A model generated the notes under the pieces. That model ran no database searches and was not told the DNA's origin. It saw only the letters and a list, made by a program, of their open reading frames with translations. A DNA stretch of 64,000 nucleotides from Paragonimus westermani (taxonomy: Eukaryota; Platyhelminthes; Trematoda; Plagiorchiida; Troglotrematidae), in contig QNGE01003702.1 in NCBI GenBank assembly GCA_008508345.1, positions 1 through 64,000 on the forward strand. Reading direction: 5' to 3'. Both the position numbers and the translations under genes were made by a program. Shown piece by piece: positions 33,701 through 47,140 of this stretch (position 1 is the stretch's first letter; each line of letters begins with the position of its first letter).

Positions 33701-36249
33701 AGCTTATATCACGTATTTGTGTCACAGTTAGTCGTGTCAAAAGACGTTGATAATGCTTGCAGAACCAACACTATATGAGTATGGGTTTGCTCGTACCGAG
33801 GTACACTACGAACTTGCTGATTCATGAGTCGTTGCCAGGTTCCAACGATTTTTCCTAAATATCATTAGAAAAACGTTGATGGCTGATAACTACCGGAAAT
33901 GGTTGCCTAAGTGTTAACCAGGTAAATCAAGGTTAGAAGTGTTTGTAGTTAGTAAGCCATACGCTCCGTGCAATCAAATAAGTTCTGTAGAATCGAGACC
34001 ATAAGTTATTCATGGAACATGGACTTCCAGTGATCTAGTCAGCCGAGGGGTAGTCAGTTACGCGTGCTGTACTATAAACTTTATTGAGACAGTAAATATA
34101 CACAGTCAAAAATGTAAAACCGAAAGCAAGTGTATGTATGACTCATTGAGAAAGTAATGTGCCTATGGTTTTATATATATCAGATACAAAACGAAGAACT
34201 GTGTCAGGGAGTTCAAACGAACGAACGTGGAGAAAGAATTTTCGTACCTGATGTTAGTAAAATGGTACACACGTACAAAAATTCATTGTGTTGAAGATAA
34301 TGACCAGCTCTAAACATTAAGTGTTCCATCAGGCTTCATATATCACTGCTCATACGTCTGTCTATTGGATACTACATGAGTAATTAGTCAAGAGTCACAC
34401 GTGAAATTATAACAAGGATGTACATCAGTGTGCGACAAATTAGGTTAACAACTATACAGAAAAATTCATGAGTACCGTGTATACGACATCCGGCCATAGG
34501 TTTGCAAACTAGTCTTGTAGTTTTCGATATCTTTCCTATGGCAATACAATATAAATGCGGGAAGAGATAATATGGCGTTTTATCTAATGGTTTGGTCTTC
34601 ATTCTTTGCACGAGATGCCAATAGGAACGATTCAGGGTTAGAAAAACACCGGACCACATATCTACAACCTAAATGGAAAAAGAACCGTATTTGCTCCCAG
34701 TCTGAGCTGGGAACGATGACGATAATCAGTGTCTAAATAGGACGAACAAGCAAAATTGCGGAGAATCCATTGCAGCGTAACTTTATATAGAAAATAACAT
34801 ATTACCCTTTGGGAAAGCGGTACCGTTTATTTCAAACGAACCGTTCTGTCAACACCACAAACAGCATTGACCGAGTAACTAGCCAACTTAAATGGCGTTC
34901 AGAAAGCCGTATAATTCGCCGTCTGCAAACCATTGCACACTTCAGTAAAATGGCGCCGACTTCTTCGTAACTAGTGAACAGTAAACATACGTGTAGAGCA
35001 TGCACGCAAATAAATATCAACTATAGCCTGTATCATGGAAAAATTACATTTTCTCCATTGTGTTTTGACCAACAGTATATTAAATATGGCTATTATGAAG
35101 ACGGTAAATAACCTGGTTGAGGATCTTAATGGTGAACAAAACCGGTGCAGCAGAATAGTTGAATCAATAAATAAACGATGTGCGGTATTAAATATCAGCC
35201 ACTGATAATTACACCCACTACATCACCCACACATATTCCCCCGAGTAACCAACACCCACGGTGAAGATGAGAGAAGCGATGTGCCGGTTGAGGTGAGGTT
35301 AGCCTCATTGTGTGTGCCACGCGTGTGCTAGGTCGTTAGTGGTCAGAAAAGCTTGCTCGACCACCGTAAACGGCAAGCAACGATAAAAACAAGCCATACT
35401 CTCCAAAAGCGCATGTTAGTTACGTTCCCAAAACGACACCATACTGATGTAAAATATGCATACTGAAAACTGTACTGACCAAGAACACAGCCTCACTATC
35501 CTCAAGAACCACAACGGTACGGTGGCGGACGAAGTGGGACTATGTGTAGAAGCATGATTTTTAAGTCTGAAATACAGCCGTCGTTAAGTTAACAATTTGG
35601 TCTACTCACCCTCGAGTGATTCTCGCTTTGACTTGTGTTTTGAATCAGACTGTGGCAACAACAGTCACTTGTTCAAAATGTTGCCATCTGAGGAGCGTTT
35701 GTCAAATTGTTGTTCGTGTGAATCGTTTCAGCACCTATTCAAGTTCATCAACTTGATTGTTGCTGTAAACCGAACTTTTTTGTAACATTCATCTGCTTTA
35801 ATTGTACCTACGTGATGAACTCTTATCATGTGTTGATTTGTTTGTGGGTCACGGTCTCGTACAAGACTTGTCTTATTTAGCTGTCCGCCTTACAAATCCG
35901 CCATGAAGAAACGTGTTGAAACAGGGAAGTGAAAGGCGTGCGCTACAAAGACGAACAGATATATCACTGAGATTGGGACAAAGGAGGAATAACCATACAC
36001 TGCTTTTCATGTATATCCGTATTCATTATACATAGATTGTTTCTCACTGTAACGGTATGCCCATTCACTTTGCGGAATTCAGTGTGGCAGCGTTCGTGGA
36101 TATTTCAGGTCACCGGAACGGACCGGCAGCTAGAACATCGTGCTTACAAAAAGAATGAGGTATGCATAAAGTTTCCGGATAGATTGTGTGATTTTATCTT
36201 GTTAGCCCCAACTTTCCCATCGTCAACTCCCTGGGGTCCCCTGTGCGGG
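33701..36249. other. 2.5 kb with no recognisable gene
   Basis: Frames at 34384-34659 (-, 91 codons) and 35597-35785 (+) show no motif. No repeat in common with the rest of the window was noticed. Confidence 0.45.
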
Positions 36250-36293
36250 CTGTCATGAGACTCCCTCAAAAATCGGGAGTACGCTCATGACAG
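36250..36293. repeat. Short interrupted fold-back
   Basis: CTGTCATGAG (36250-36259) and its reverse complement CTCATGACAG (36284-36293) flank a smaller inverted pair, CTCCC (36261-36265) and GGGAG (36275-36279). As RNA it would form a hairpin with an internal loop. No flanking element was identified. Confidence 0.7.
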
Positions 36294-36998
36294 TAATTTT
36301 TTGATAGTCACTGACATTGAGCACCTGTTCATTGACTCGAATGGGTGTAATTTGGAGCACATAAACAGAGGTGTTCAAAAATCTGGCAATTATGAATGTG
36401 GCAGACCACATCGGACCTCACTGACCTTAGCAGAATAGTTCACGCAAATTTTTCAGTTATCAATTCTTAAAGATTTTCTAGGGGATTTCAAATATAGATT
36501 GGGAAAACTGTTTCAGTGGAAAGCAAAGGTAACTATCCTCTTAACTGAGTAACTCTGAACGAAGTTGTTTGACGGGAACGTAATGGCGCAAAACAGCGTG
36601 AAAACAATCTCCAGACAGCGCTCCTCAATTAGTTCATTCTGACCACATGTAGGTCGTGTGAACGGTAGCAGTTTTAAAGAGGGAAGATTGTGAGTGGTTT
36701 GCTTCTACACAATGCACACAATAGGTAGGTCCAAGGAGAAAAAATGGCGTTCTCTCCGCCACCAATCGCCATCTTCATTTGGTTTTCGAATAGGCACCAT
36801 GGGAATTTTCAACCAATCATGGCAGTCTCTACGGTCATGGGCCATCTACCAACGACCTTACAAGCACCCCGACGGAACAGTGAAAACGAAGCCGTTCGAT
36901 CATATTAAAAGTCTGATACCCTGTCGACAGAGCTGAAAGGGTATTTGCAGCCAACTGTGTGCGCACAATACAACCAAACGGTCTTTATACTTCTAAAC
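36294..36998. other. No gene seen
   Basis: Only an 80-codon + frame at 36694-36936 without known domain. Confidence 0.45.
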
Positions 36999-37226
36999 AC
37001 TTCACATATACACAACGTTACGAGCAAGTTGTAATACTCTACGTTTCGATTACAACACTCCTGAGGAAGACCACTCGAGGTGGTTGAAACGTAGAGTATT
37101 ACAACTTGCTCGTAACGTTGTGTTATTCCCAATCTGTTTATCAATAACATGTCAAACACGACGCCCAAACTATTCAACTTCATTCGCACTCAATTTGGTG
37201 CGGATATCTTACAACTTCACATATAC
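36999..37226 (+). mobile_element. Short fold-back retroelement with hammerhead-like core and 13-bp target duplication
   Basis: A 202-bp insert (37012-37213) is bounded by the perfect direct repeat ACTTCACATATAC (36999-37011 and 37214-37226), read as a target-site duplication. Its 5' part is a 36-bp perfect inverted repeat (37011-37046 with 37087-37122). The spacer carries CTGAGGA (37061-37067), a stem II ACCAC/GTGGT (37070-37074, 37080-37084) and GAAA (37086-37089). Its 3' part to TATCTTA (37205-37211) matches the reverse complement of 52998-53090. An open frame (LKRRVLQLARNVVLF...) runs through it but has no known domain. It is interpreted as a non-autonomous PLE-type terminal repeat. Confidence 0.75.
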
Positions 37227-38599
37227 GTTTGTGCCTCGTTGGTTTTCCACTTACATTCAGTTGCACATACCAAAATGTTTCCACAGTGCACTGTCACCAA
37301 TCCTATCATGTGTGGTTAGCTAACAGATGGCGGCTTAAAGCTAGCGCATTGCAATACGTTCCCATTTTCTCTATTGACACGCGCACAAGATTAAATTGAC
37401 ACACAAACCAACATCGGCTGGCCTATGACTGGCAAGTATGTATGTGCTACTCTAGTCCAGATTGATGATGACAGCGCCAACGATCATAAGCATGGTAACT
37501 GGCCATTTCCTTGGAATATATGCGGTACGCGAAGCTGTCTTTGAGACCAAAAAGTGACCTACGATTTCAGGCTGTTGGCAACATGAACCAACATTTTCAA
37601 TCGTGAGAAAGCGCGTATCAGTCGGTGACATACTAAACATCCTTGACAGGCTTTCTGAACCACTTATTATACTAAAATGACTGATATACCCTGTAAGACC
37701 GTCCAGATTGCAATTACGAACGGAGAAATAAGTAGCTGAGAAATGAATGACGGGACATCATTGAAACGGGGTTTTCTTAAAGTGAATCAGAAGCCTGGTG
37801 CTGTTAACTGTGCCACATTTCAACGGCTCACAGGTATACACAAAGACTTGGTTATGTCAGTATTGTAGAATGCATCATATACCGCAAGACGATGCATTTT
37901 GTAGGCTGGCTGGAGCCAAAGTGTTCAAGACACTGACCGACTGGTTCGGTTTATAGAGAGACATACACATGTTAAGTTCGTAAGAAGGTGCGTATAGAGA
38001 AGACAGAGCTGAGTCTGGGGCGAAGAAACACATTCTGGGCGGAGTGGTCTGAAACAATGAGTCAGTATGACGAGAATAACAAATTCAGTGTTAACGAAAA
38101 TGTATTGTGTTACTAAACTTTAGTGCAGGAGACACTAGATACAAAGAACGCTTCGGTCTCGCTGTGCAAACGGTTTGAAGAAAGATCGGTGTTGTTGCTT
38201 TCTAGCACTGTGAATGGAGAAGAAACACCATCTTCAGTTATCAGGCGTTGTAAGTTCTTAATGACTTAGTCGAATGAACATGAAGTAGCTTCCTCCTTTA
38301 TAAACACCCGTAGAATGCCTGCATGTCTAAATCCGTCGTTCACTGTTCGATTGTTGAATCAAATAGAGATGATATTCCAGGAGCACTAGATTCCGCTGTT
38401 TGCAGATAATGTGTCTGCCACTGTTCTAGACACAGCGCTGTCCAAAGTCCAACCTATATTTTTGTCACCAGACTGTGCTGCACGGGTATGGCAAGTGGGT
38501 CAACGAATTATGTGGCTTGTTAGATTCAAGATTCAGATGTCGTACCAGGAGTTGAAGAGGAGCTTTGGAACAGAACGATGGTCAACTTCCACATTAACG
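37227..38599. other. 1.4 kb with no recognisable gene
   Basis: Short minus frames at 37452-37640 and 37875-38057 without motif. Nothing else seen. Confidence 0.45.
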
Positions 38600-38830
38600 G
38601 TGATTAGTCGTGTCTTATATAAGGTCAATGGCGTAGTGGTTAACACGGTTACATCATGAAAATGTGACCGGAGTCCCACTCCCGGTCGTTGGAAGGTTAA
38701 TCACTGGTGACGAGCTCTAACAAGAGCTGAACTCGAGTCGAGTGCTTCTTTGTAAAAACGGTTGACTGAATAGCCCATGAGAGTGCGGCGGCTGCAATCA
38801 GTTAAGTGACGTTAGAAGAACGATCCTATG
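38600..38830 (+). mobile_element. tRNA-derived SINE
   Basis: A box TGGCGTAGTGGTTAACACGG at 38629-38648 and degenerate B box GGAGTCCCACTCCC at 38670-38683. They are followed by the family tail GACGAGCTCTAACAAGAGC, CTCGAGTCGAGTGCTTCTTT and GGCGGCTGCAATCAGTTAAG (to about 38810). The end of the leader (GATTAGTCGTGTCTTATA) is present just before the A box; the full leader is not clear. The head is one of the least decayed in the window. Confidence 0.8.
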
Positions 38831-41800
38831 AATTCACCGCATTAACAAATGTGCTGACGTGTGGACGGAGGATTCTGGCCCGAAACGAATAAGCTTAAAG
38901 AAGATGCATTTGGAACAGCCTTTCAACTGATTGATATATGAAATTTCCCTGAATTGCGAGTTATCAGCGTATGAGTGAATTCGAATAGTATGCACCACAG
39001 AACCCACCTGGTTCACTTGAACCACCATAAACATAGAATCGAAAAATGGTCCGCTAAGAATGCTTCAGACAATCTGGAGTGAGATTGGCCCGACGTGTCG
39101 GATAGAATACTGCACGTAACTTGAAATTGTCGTCGTTTCAGACTTACGGGTCTGGCAGGAACGAGTGATTGAATGATTCATTCTTCGGGATTGTTGAAAC
39201 TTAAAGAAAGATTTAATGAATCACAGATCAATGAAAATTTATATACAAATGATAGGCAAGATAACTTCTAGCAAGAAATGTCTGACGGCGTATACATCGA
39301 TGCAATGAATGGTCCACTGGAAATATAGCGGACCATGAAAAATATCGTTCGGTAAACGTGCCACTTTATGTTTACCGTTAGTATTCTATATATGGTCTAA
39401 GTTTTGTCGGAAACAGAAAATGTAGTCCTTTTTCGCACCAAGCATCGTAAAATATTTCGAAAATGCTCTCACATTGGTATAACCACTCCGTGGATTCTAC
39501 ACAGCACATGGGACTAAATGGGTAACCTAGACCAAGTCGGAAAGCTCTGAGCCCCAGTATGGCATTGTAGGTAGCTAGTTGAGCTTTTTGCTACGTTTGA
39601 ACGCACTATTCTTGTGGCTAGTCCGAATCCAACTGAAATCCACATTTTCCGCAGTTGGGTCCGTTCTTCTTCAGTCACTATCGATCTGTTTACTTTGCGA
39701 CCTCTGTAGCTTCTGACACACTACAATGACTTGGATCTCGCTTCCATAACTTTCAAATAGTTTCATAATCATCTACGGGCGAGTGATGCAAAGTTCCTCC
39801 AAGAACCTGGATGAGACGGGGAATTAACATGTAAATAATGTCACAAACGTACAAATACAGAAAAGCATGAAAAACCATTTTATATAGTAACAATAATGTG
39901 GATTAGTGTAAATAAAATTGAGTAATATACATTCATTTTATTGGCTTGTTTGTTTATCAAGATTTGGCAAACTACTTTTAACGTCCAGGGGTACATGCAC
40001 AATCTGATAACGGGATTTAAGGTTGTGAACCAAAACAGAAAGAATGCTTGCAATTATGGTAAGTTTATGACCCGTTTTGATTAGTAACAAACTAAGTGTA
40101 AGTACAATCTATTACATCGTCTAATTATTTTGTGCTCAAAACAAAATGACATTTACGAAGAAATTGAGCAAATAATTATTCATAAGACATCTGCGTACTG
40201 TGGTCATCACAAATCAAAGGTTTTTTGGTGTACTCAAAGTTCCCTTCGTGACCCAATTCATTGACAGTAAGAAATTGATTCAACCGCTTTTTTCCGCCCG
40301 ACCACTGTGATTACACCAGAATTGCTCTATCGCACTAAATTGAGGCAAGCGAGTAATCCTTAGGATCAGAAACTATCCAACCGCTGTTATTGTTATAACT
40401 GACCACATAGAGAGCGCAAAGTTTATCTATGATAAGGACAAACGAAATCAGTAGTGTCTCAACGATAACCTTTTTTTCAACACTCAGACGCATACGAAGA
40501 TCCGGCTTTACTTAAAATGCCGACAAATTGACAATCGTAATGAAATTGTAGTCGTTTTTCCTTCAACTCTTAATTCTTTGATGTCGAAAGAGACATGCTT
40601 ACACACTACATGCCCATTCCGACAAACAGCAGTTGGTCAGCGAAAAATTAATACAGAGAGAGTCGAGGCGTAATTTTGCGATGAACGTTCGATCGGTTTC
40701 ACGGACCGCAGACATGATCAATCTGCAAGAGACATGAATCTTTGGTGTTCGATCACCGTTGTCTAGGTTAGTTAACTTGCATCAAGTGAGCTAATCGTGT
40801 GAACAAAATAATAACCCATTGGAACGTTTCTGGTAAATTTCTAAGTTTGCCACCGATAACGTAGGCAATAACTTCATTGGTCAGGTAACACACTCTGTAT
40901 ATACCACTTATTAGTCAGTGCTTTTCTCGACGCTTGGAAGAAGGCGCCAGGATGTGACTTCGAGCGTTGACTATGAATTTTACGCTGTGTAAATTCAAGC
41001 AAATGATATGAATATAAGCAACGCTGGTTGGAAACGGACACGGATATTGCAGTGCGTCTTAGACAGTGACGAAACATGATAGATACTTCCAATTAGTTTT
41101 TCGTGTTTTTGTGGCAGTGTTCGGAAAACTCAACTAAACTTTCCAAAAGCTATATTCTATCCATTCTATCCGTTAATATCCATTTTATCACAACCTTTGC
41201 AAAGTTATCCGTAGGGGGGTTGGTTCTAATTACAACGGTGAAATTGGATAAAAATCACTTCAAAAGTCAATCAGCAATTTACAACAAATCAAGCTCCTAA
41301 ATCCATTTGTAGCACGATGTCGGTACTTGTCACGGAGGATTCTTCAAACACAGCACTTTCAAACAATCGGGACGAATTTGCATCTCATAAGTGAACATTT
41401 CATAAAAGTTACAATCATTCATAATTAAGGTGATCAAGCGAAGCTAAAATATGCATTCCAATTAAACCATGAGATCATGGGAGGTTTAAACAAGGACCAG
41501 AAAATGTCACATATATCATACAAACCGCCTCTTTGGTTCCCGTTTTCTCTTTACTTAAATCTGTAAAACGGTTGACCGATTTCAAAAGAATTTTGATCAC
41601 GCAAATCTGCGAATAATTGGGTAGTTCATTGTCTCGGCACTCAGGGGAACCAGACTTTGTTGACAGGGAATTTTAGCCCACCCATCGAACCCTTAGCAGA
41701 AGCTGTGATCAATTTATCCATAGCATTTCCAACTATCAAGTTTATTAGATGTATGTCATGACCATTACTGGTTTTCACGTGACCAAAGCCTGTTGCACTT

Positions 41801-43689
41801 TGGTCGATTGACAAGGTCAAGCACAACAATGTGCACTAGTGAGTTAAAAATGCTGGATCCACCCGGCTGGGATGCATCCAGTGTCACACTGACGACCATA
41901 ATAAATACCCACGTGGAAGAGCACACGGGAGCGACAGTTTAAACGTAGCGTCGCAGTAATGAAAATATATCTAGAATGTGTTCCAGAAAAGTCCCCTTAA
42001 CACAGAGCTGACTTTTCTCTTCACTAAAATAGACACCCTTAAATCGAACTTCTCATTATAACGAACAACCTACCTACCTGCATAAATACGAACATCGGTT
42101 ATACATAAGTGTAGCGAGTGAACAAGCTAATGGTATCAGCTGACGCAAGCTTATCAAAAGAGCCGAGTGTCTGTCAGCATTACTAAGTTGAGCTCCCACA
42201 CCATGGCTTATTACACATGTCAACGGAAGCATGTACACGGTTTATATTAATGTCTACGAACTTTGTTAGACGTGTTGAGTTGGGTTCGTTTTATCAATCA
42301 CCCACCAGAAAGACCACTAATGGAATCGACCAAATATGGTCTCATTTGAAATAGGTCAAGCCAACACATGCATCAACGGTATCCTGTCATTCTGGACACC
42401 AAGTGGCTGACAATATACTTGATATATATACACTTGATATACCGCTTCTAAAACGGGCACGCTGCTGGTGGCAAATAAACGTTGCACTACTTCGAGTAAA
42501 GCGTGCGCCTTCACTAGTCCCAGACCCTCCGTCTGAACGAGTTTCGCCGGACAAAAAGCACCACAATATGGTCGAAGAAATAATGAGAGTTTGCCGGAAT
42601 TTTATTCACTTTAAGGAGCTGTGCCTACGAAGTGCGACAGGATGTCGCAATGTTTGGTATGGTACAAGCAAGACAGTATACACATGCTCTTCTGATCCCG
42701 AACTTCTCTCCTTTGATAGCTTTCGTTTCGAAAGAACCTGGTAACGTAAACGGATACAATCGTAGTCAAGCACATCGTAATTTGCATGAAGTGCAGCAAT
42801 CATCATAATCCGTCGTCTTCGCACAGTCATGATACTTTTCATCACCTGGTCAACTGTCTCGATAAATAATCGAAAATTGTGTACTTGGAATTTAATAAGC
42901 AGACCGTTACTAGTGGTGAATGATAAGACCCGCGGCTGTGATATTTCCAGAATTTACCACCACGTTTCCTCACTTATAAAGTGAAATACATACGGTTTAC
43001 GAGTAACTAGCCTTGCTTCAACTGCGTCATTCCTGATCCGAAGTGCTTCATTCTTGTCTCCAGTCTTCGAGACATTTAACAGTTGTGCATTGTTGGTACA
43101 AAATTGATGAGCAAGCTCCGTTGAGTTTGGCCTAATAAGCTTCGTTTGCAAATTAATATATACAGCTTGAGAGCCAGAAATTTCTTGGGCGTTTTGTTGG
43201 TCGTGTCAACTTTTGTACGTTTTGTTTACAGAGCCCGACAGGACAAATGACCAGTACGGTTGTTTCACCCCTAAGGTCACTATGCTGTACCAACTGGTAC
43301 GCAATAGATAAAATCGGAATTGCACATGGAAAGTTTCGCGTAAGCACTGCCCAGGTTACCGACAGCTTATCAGGTAAAAATTGTAGACTGCAATGGTTAA
43401 ATAAAATGAACTAAGTGTGCAATGTATCAAAGAACTATAACAAACCTGCAGGATGGAAGTCAGGTGATGTCCGTAAACCACTGCTGATTAATGACCCAAA
43501 ATGTGACACAGTAATGGAAGAGGTATTTATTGATGTAGAAACCGATGAGACAGTGACTGAGGTGTAGGACAGCTCAGACTCTAGGTATTTAAGGTCATCT
43601 GCCTCGCACAGAAAGAATTCCAAATTCTTAGGTCTAAAACTGTGGCGGTTACACTCTTATTTTTTTAAAAAGAAAAGCGGACCAACTTA
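38831..43689. other. 4.9 kb with no recognisable gene
   Basis: The longest frame is 42403-42744 (+, 113 codons), overlapped by minus frames 42606-42845. None has a known domain. An AT-rich repeat of CTTGATATA type lies at 42417-42440. No RT motifs or tRNA boxes seen. Confidence 0.45.
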
Positions 43690-43830
43690 GGATCAGAACT
43701 GCACGTTCGTAGCCGGATCTCGGGACGGTCTGTAAGGGGTTTTAAATTCAAACGAATACTCCGCAGGACCGGACGGAATTGATTTGTTTAGCGGAGTGGT
43801 CCTGGTTGTGGAAACTTCCTAGGAAGATTA
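43690..43830 (+). other. Possible LINE linker fragment
   Basis: One + frame reads VLNSNEYSAGPDGIDLFSG near 43740-43800, like the LKLNPNKSPGPDGI signature just upstream of the RT in CR1/Jockey LINEs. The match is short and stands alone. Confidence 0.3.
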
Positions 43831-44659
43831 TTGCACTTTTACTCGGGCCAGTACATCGGGTCAATATGCATAACTTATCAGACAATGTGAGAAGTGTGGA
43901 AGGTCATTGAGAGAAAGCCGTTTGTAGCATGATCGAACGGTGAATAGAAATCAGTTGGTCACACGGTCACGTGATGCAACTAACTAACTAAAGACAAGAT
44001 ACACGCGCAAGGTGAGCAGGTGGTTCAACGAGAACAGTAACAAAAGTACAGCCAGTGAAATAGGTTACGTACAGTTCCACTTTATTTTGCCTCACAAATT
44101 GAAATATGTAAATGGAGAGTAACAAGAGTGAAATTGACCTTCCATCTGATCATCAAAACCTTGGTAAAATGGAATCGGAAGTTATCAGATCAAATACACC
44201 ATGGCAGAAATACAGCAAACTTTTTCACACGCATTTGCGTGCAGGCACACTGAACAGCGTTCAGTAATGAAACATATTTTGTGAGGTTTCTGTTGGGAAT
44301 AACACAACAGAAGTGACTGTTTCCGTCTGGCCAAAACTAGAATGCACGATAATAGTCGTGGAATAGGTTAGATATTTGACAGATTTCGTAATTTATCCGT
44401 AATGATGAAATCCAGTTATAAAGATTCATTTGAATGGTACAGAGCGCTCAACTATCATATCGCTACATATTGTTATATACTCGACAAAAAAAGTGTACGA
44501 TGACAAAAGAAATTTCAACGCTCGGCTAAGTTCATGTGAATAGTGGATATAACTCAGTACGTCTGTGCATGTATACATGTTCGTCTAACAACGGTATGGA
44601 ACTGGAGCGTCATCAAAACACTCATCACTTGTGTTCGCCTTCTACATTTAATCAAGCAA

Positions 44660-45010
44660 TGAGTTTTCTCGACAATTAAATGTACATGGGAGCAACCAAT
44701 TTATTTGGGCGGTCCTCGTACAACTGAAGAGAATCGTGACATTCTGTGGTGAGAGTAGACCCACTGCAATCGAACAACGTGAGTGCCAGAAAGATTGTCT
44801 ATTCAGAAAACCTACAAAGCGATCTGCTTCAACACCACCTTGAACACAAACGCTCATTTATACATAAGAATAATCCCTGAATGTTACAGTTGCCAATACT
44901 ACGTCCATGCATTGGAAACACCATTTTTTTCGAAATACACCTTATTGCTCCGTTGTGTTTTATTGTGGTTACTTTCGTACCCTAATGGGTGTCTCCGCCT
45001 GAATACCAAC
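44660..45010 (+). pseudogene. CR1/Jockey-like LINE linker fragment
   Basis: The stretch 44800-45000 matches 29505-29690 at the DNA level: TGCTTCAACACCACCTTGAA against TGCTTCGACACCACCTCAAA, GGAAACACCATTTTT against GGAAAACACCATTTT, and TCTCCGCCTGAATACC against CTCCGCCTGATTAC. In the 29 kb copy this precedes a reverse transcriptase; here no RT follows. The 118-codon frame 44783-45139 spans it without intact motifs. Confidence 0.55.
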
Positions 45011-46929
45011 GAGTACTACCATGTGGTCGTTTATCATTACCACACTAAGTTTATACGCACCGTGCTCACCATGACACTTGAATACAAGACAACAATTAGA
45101 CACTGGGCAGATCCAAGTATGAGTGTCGTTACCGACTAGAACCGACAGATTGCAGCCGAATATGCCTTTTACAGACAGTAGCGAACAAAATATGGCCAGT
45201 GGTTTACAGTGTTCATCCATCTCCGAACAAAGTACATCTGCATCACTGAGGCTTGCAGAATTTAGGCAAACCCACGGTGACCTACTGAGCTTGTTTTTTG
45301 TAGTTGAATCCCACTCTTTCAACTGGTGCAATATGCGTTTATCGAGCCTGGCAAAGATCGATTTAAGCATTGTTCGGGATGCGGAACGTTGACAATAAGT
45401 CGCGACTTCACCTAAAGATGTTGAGTTTTCACGTACAAGAAATCTAGAGATTGAGCGAGTGCTTCAATGCTAGTGTGGAAAGTCCCATATCATGAGGTGG
45501 TTTCATTTGGTTATGATACCATTTGGAGCATTTGACTTGGTTAACCCTAATCGCAGCGTCGGAGTGGCCGGCGTCGAACGTAATCACCAATAGGCTTCAG
45601 CTCATGACGGCACACTTCGACGTGGTGATTATGCAATTCACCGGTACGGATGTTCAAGCCTCTGTTCAATACTGTCCGATTACTTTCGTCCACTCTATAA
45701 ACTGACTATTGGTCTGCAGGGTAACTTTCAGATCGCCGAATGAGTGCCATAAAATAGAAACTACAAGGATTCAAAAGTCTAAAAAAAAATTCGAAGTTAA
45801 TATGTGAAATGGACCGAGAAAAGATGACTGGACGAATGACCAACATTAACTGGAGTTCACATGGAGGATGGTTACCAAGGCACCAATATCAACAAGTTGC
45901 TTAACTCATCAAAAATGAAGCAACCCTTTCCTCCAAAAAAGGCACTTTGAATGCAACGAAATGATGAAACGCTTGATGAATAAAGAAGCCACAAGCTGCG
46001 CTATTTTAAAGAAGGCTCGTCGAGTGTTCAATACAACGTGACAATTGTAGTTACGTCTGTGAATAATTTGCTATAAGTGGGTTAGAGATGACCCTATTGA
46101 CAGTAGTAATTTTTCTGTCGCCTTTAAGCTATTTGGTCTCGGAAATCAAACGTAACCGACTTGCCAAATACAGACAGGCTATCCACGCAAAGTGGCATTC
46201 AGTCTATAACACACGGATGCAACGGCGGATGATTTATGGAAAGTGATATAAGCTTCTTTGTTTCACTGCTACTGGTGGTAAAGAAGATTGAGTTCTCATA
46301 TGCAAAAAAAACATTCAAAAAGGATTCGAGTATGCATTTAAGCAGTGTGAACAGACTAGCATAACGGGCCCCAACACAATCTGGCAAAGACGGATCTTAA
46401 TAGCCGCACTGTGAACTTGTTAAAATTCAATGGAAGTAAATATATTTGTCTAATTCCTGCCCAACTGGCACACGGACAAACATTCATGATCAAAGAACCT
46501 TCTGCTACTTGTATAATCTCATGACAATGTGGATACGTCAGATGATGGTCTTAGTATGGACATTTACAACCATTTATAGCAGTATTATAAATCACCTTGG
46601 AGCTTCCTGTTAATAGGAGTAAAGTATAATAAGTATTGTGTTTGGGGTTTGAAAACACATTGACAGAGTTACTGGCAACCACAAGGCTGTGGGGAATAAA
46701 ACAGAGAGGTTGAAACTTACAAAAAGACGATAATCGTTCGAATTATTTAGAAGGTTAGACAGAGAAAAAAGTAAGCCAATCCGAAGACATTAAACCTTGA
46801 CGCACTGTTATCTATAGTTTGAACATAAAGGGCATATTCAGCAAACCGACTGTAAACCGAATGTGAATTTACTAACACTCAGATTAGTGTGCAGACTTCC
46901 GGAGAAAAAGTGTTAGACTAAAGGTTCTC
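45011..46929. other. 1.9 kb with no recognisable gene
   Basis: Frames 44969-45370 (-, 133 codons) and 45123-45392 (+) overlap each other and have no known domain. A-rich near 45780. Confidence 0.45.
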
Positions 46930-47140
46930 GGCGGCCAGAAATTAAATTCCATTTCACGTTTCCAGCAAACGTACTGTCTACTGTGATATTGATGCTACAT
47001 CAGACGAGAGAACAACCACACTCAAATGTGAGTAGTGTTTGAGCTGCCCGATCACCATGAGAGAAGATACAGTAACCATCTGTTAACTCTAGTCGATGGT
47101 TGTGCTGTCAGAATCTTCTCGGTCAAGCTGAGGCTTTCGA
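46930..47140 (-). mobile_element. SINE fragment, leader plus worn tRNA-like head
   Basis: Plus-strand blocks GAGCTGCCCGATCACCATGA, ACAGTAACCATCTGTTAACT and CTAGTCGATGG match the reversed leader at 32440-32510 (GGTTGCCCGATCGTCTCGAG, ACTGCCTGTTAACTCCAATC). The part 46935-47005 is a heavily mutated head (CGGCCAGAAATTAAATTCC for the B-box region). The tail is missing. Confidence 0.65.

Noticed and set aside
44969..45370. 133-codon minus frame as a gene
   Set aside because: Overlaps the LINE linker remnant and another + frame; reads as a chance opening.
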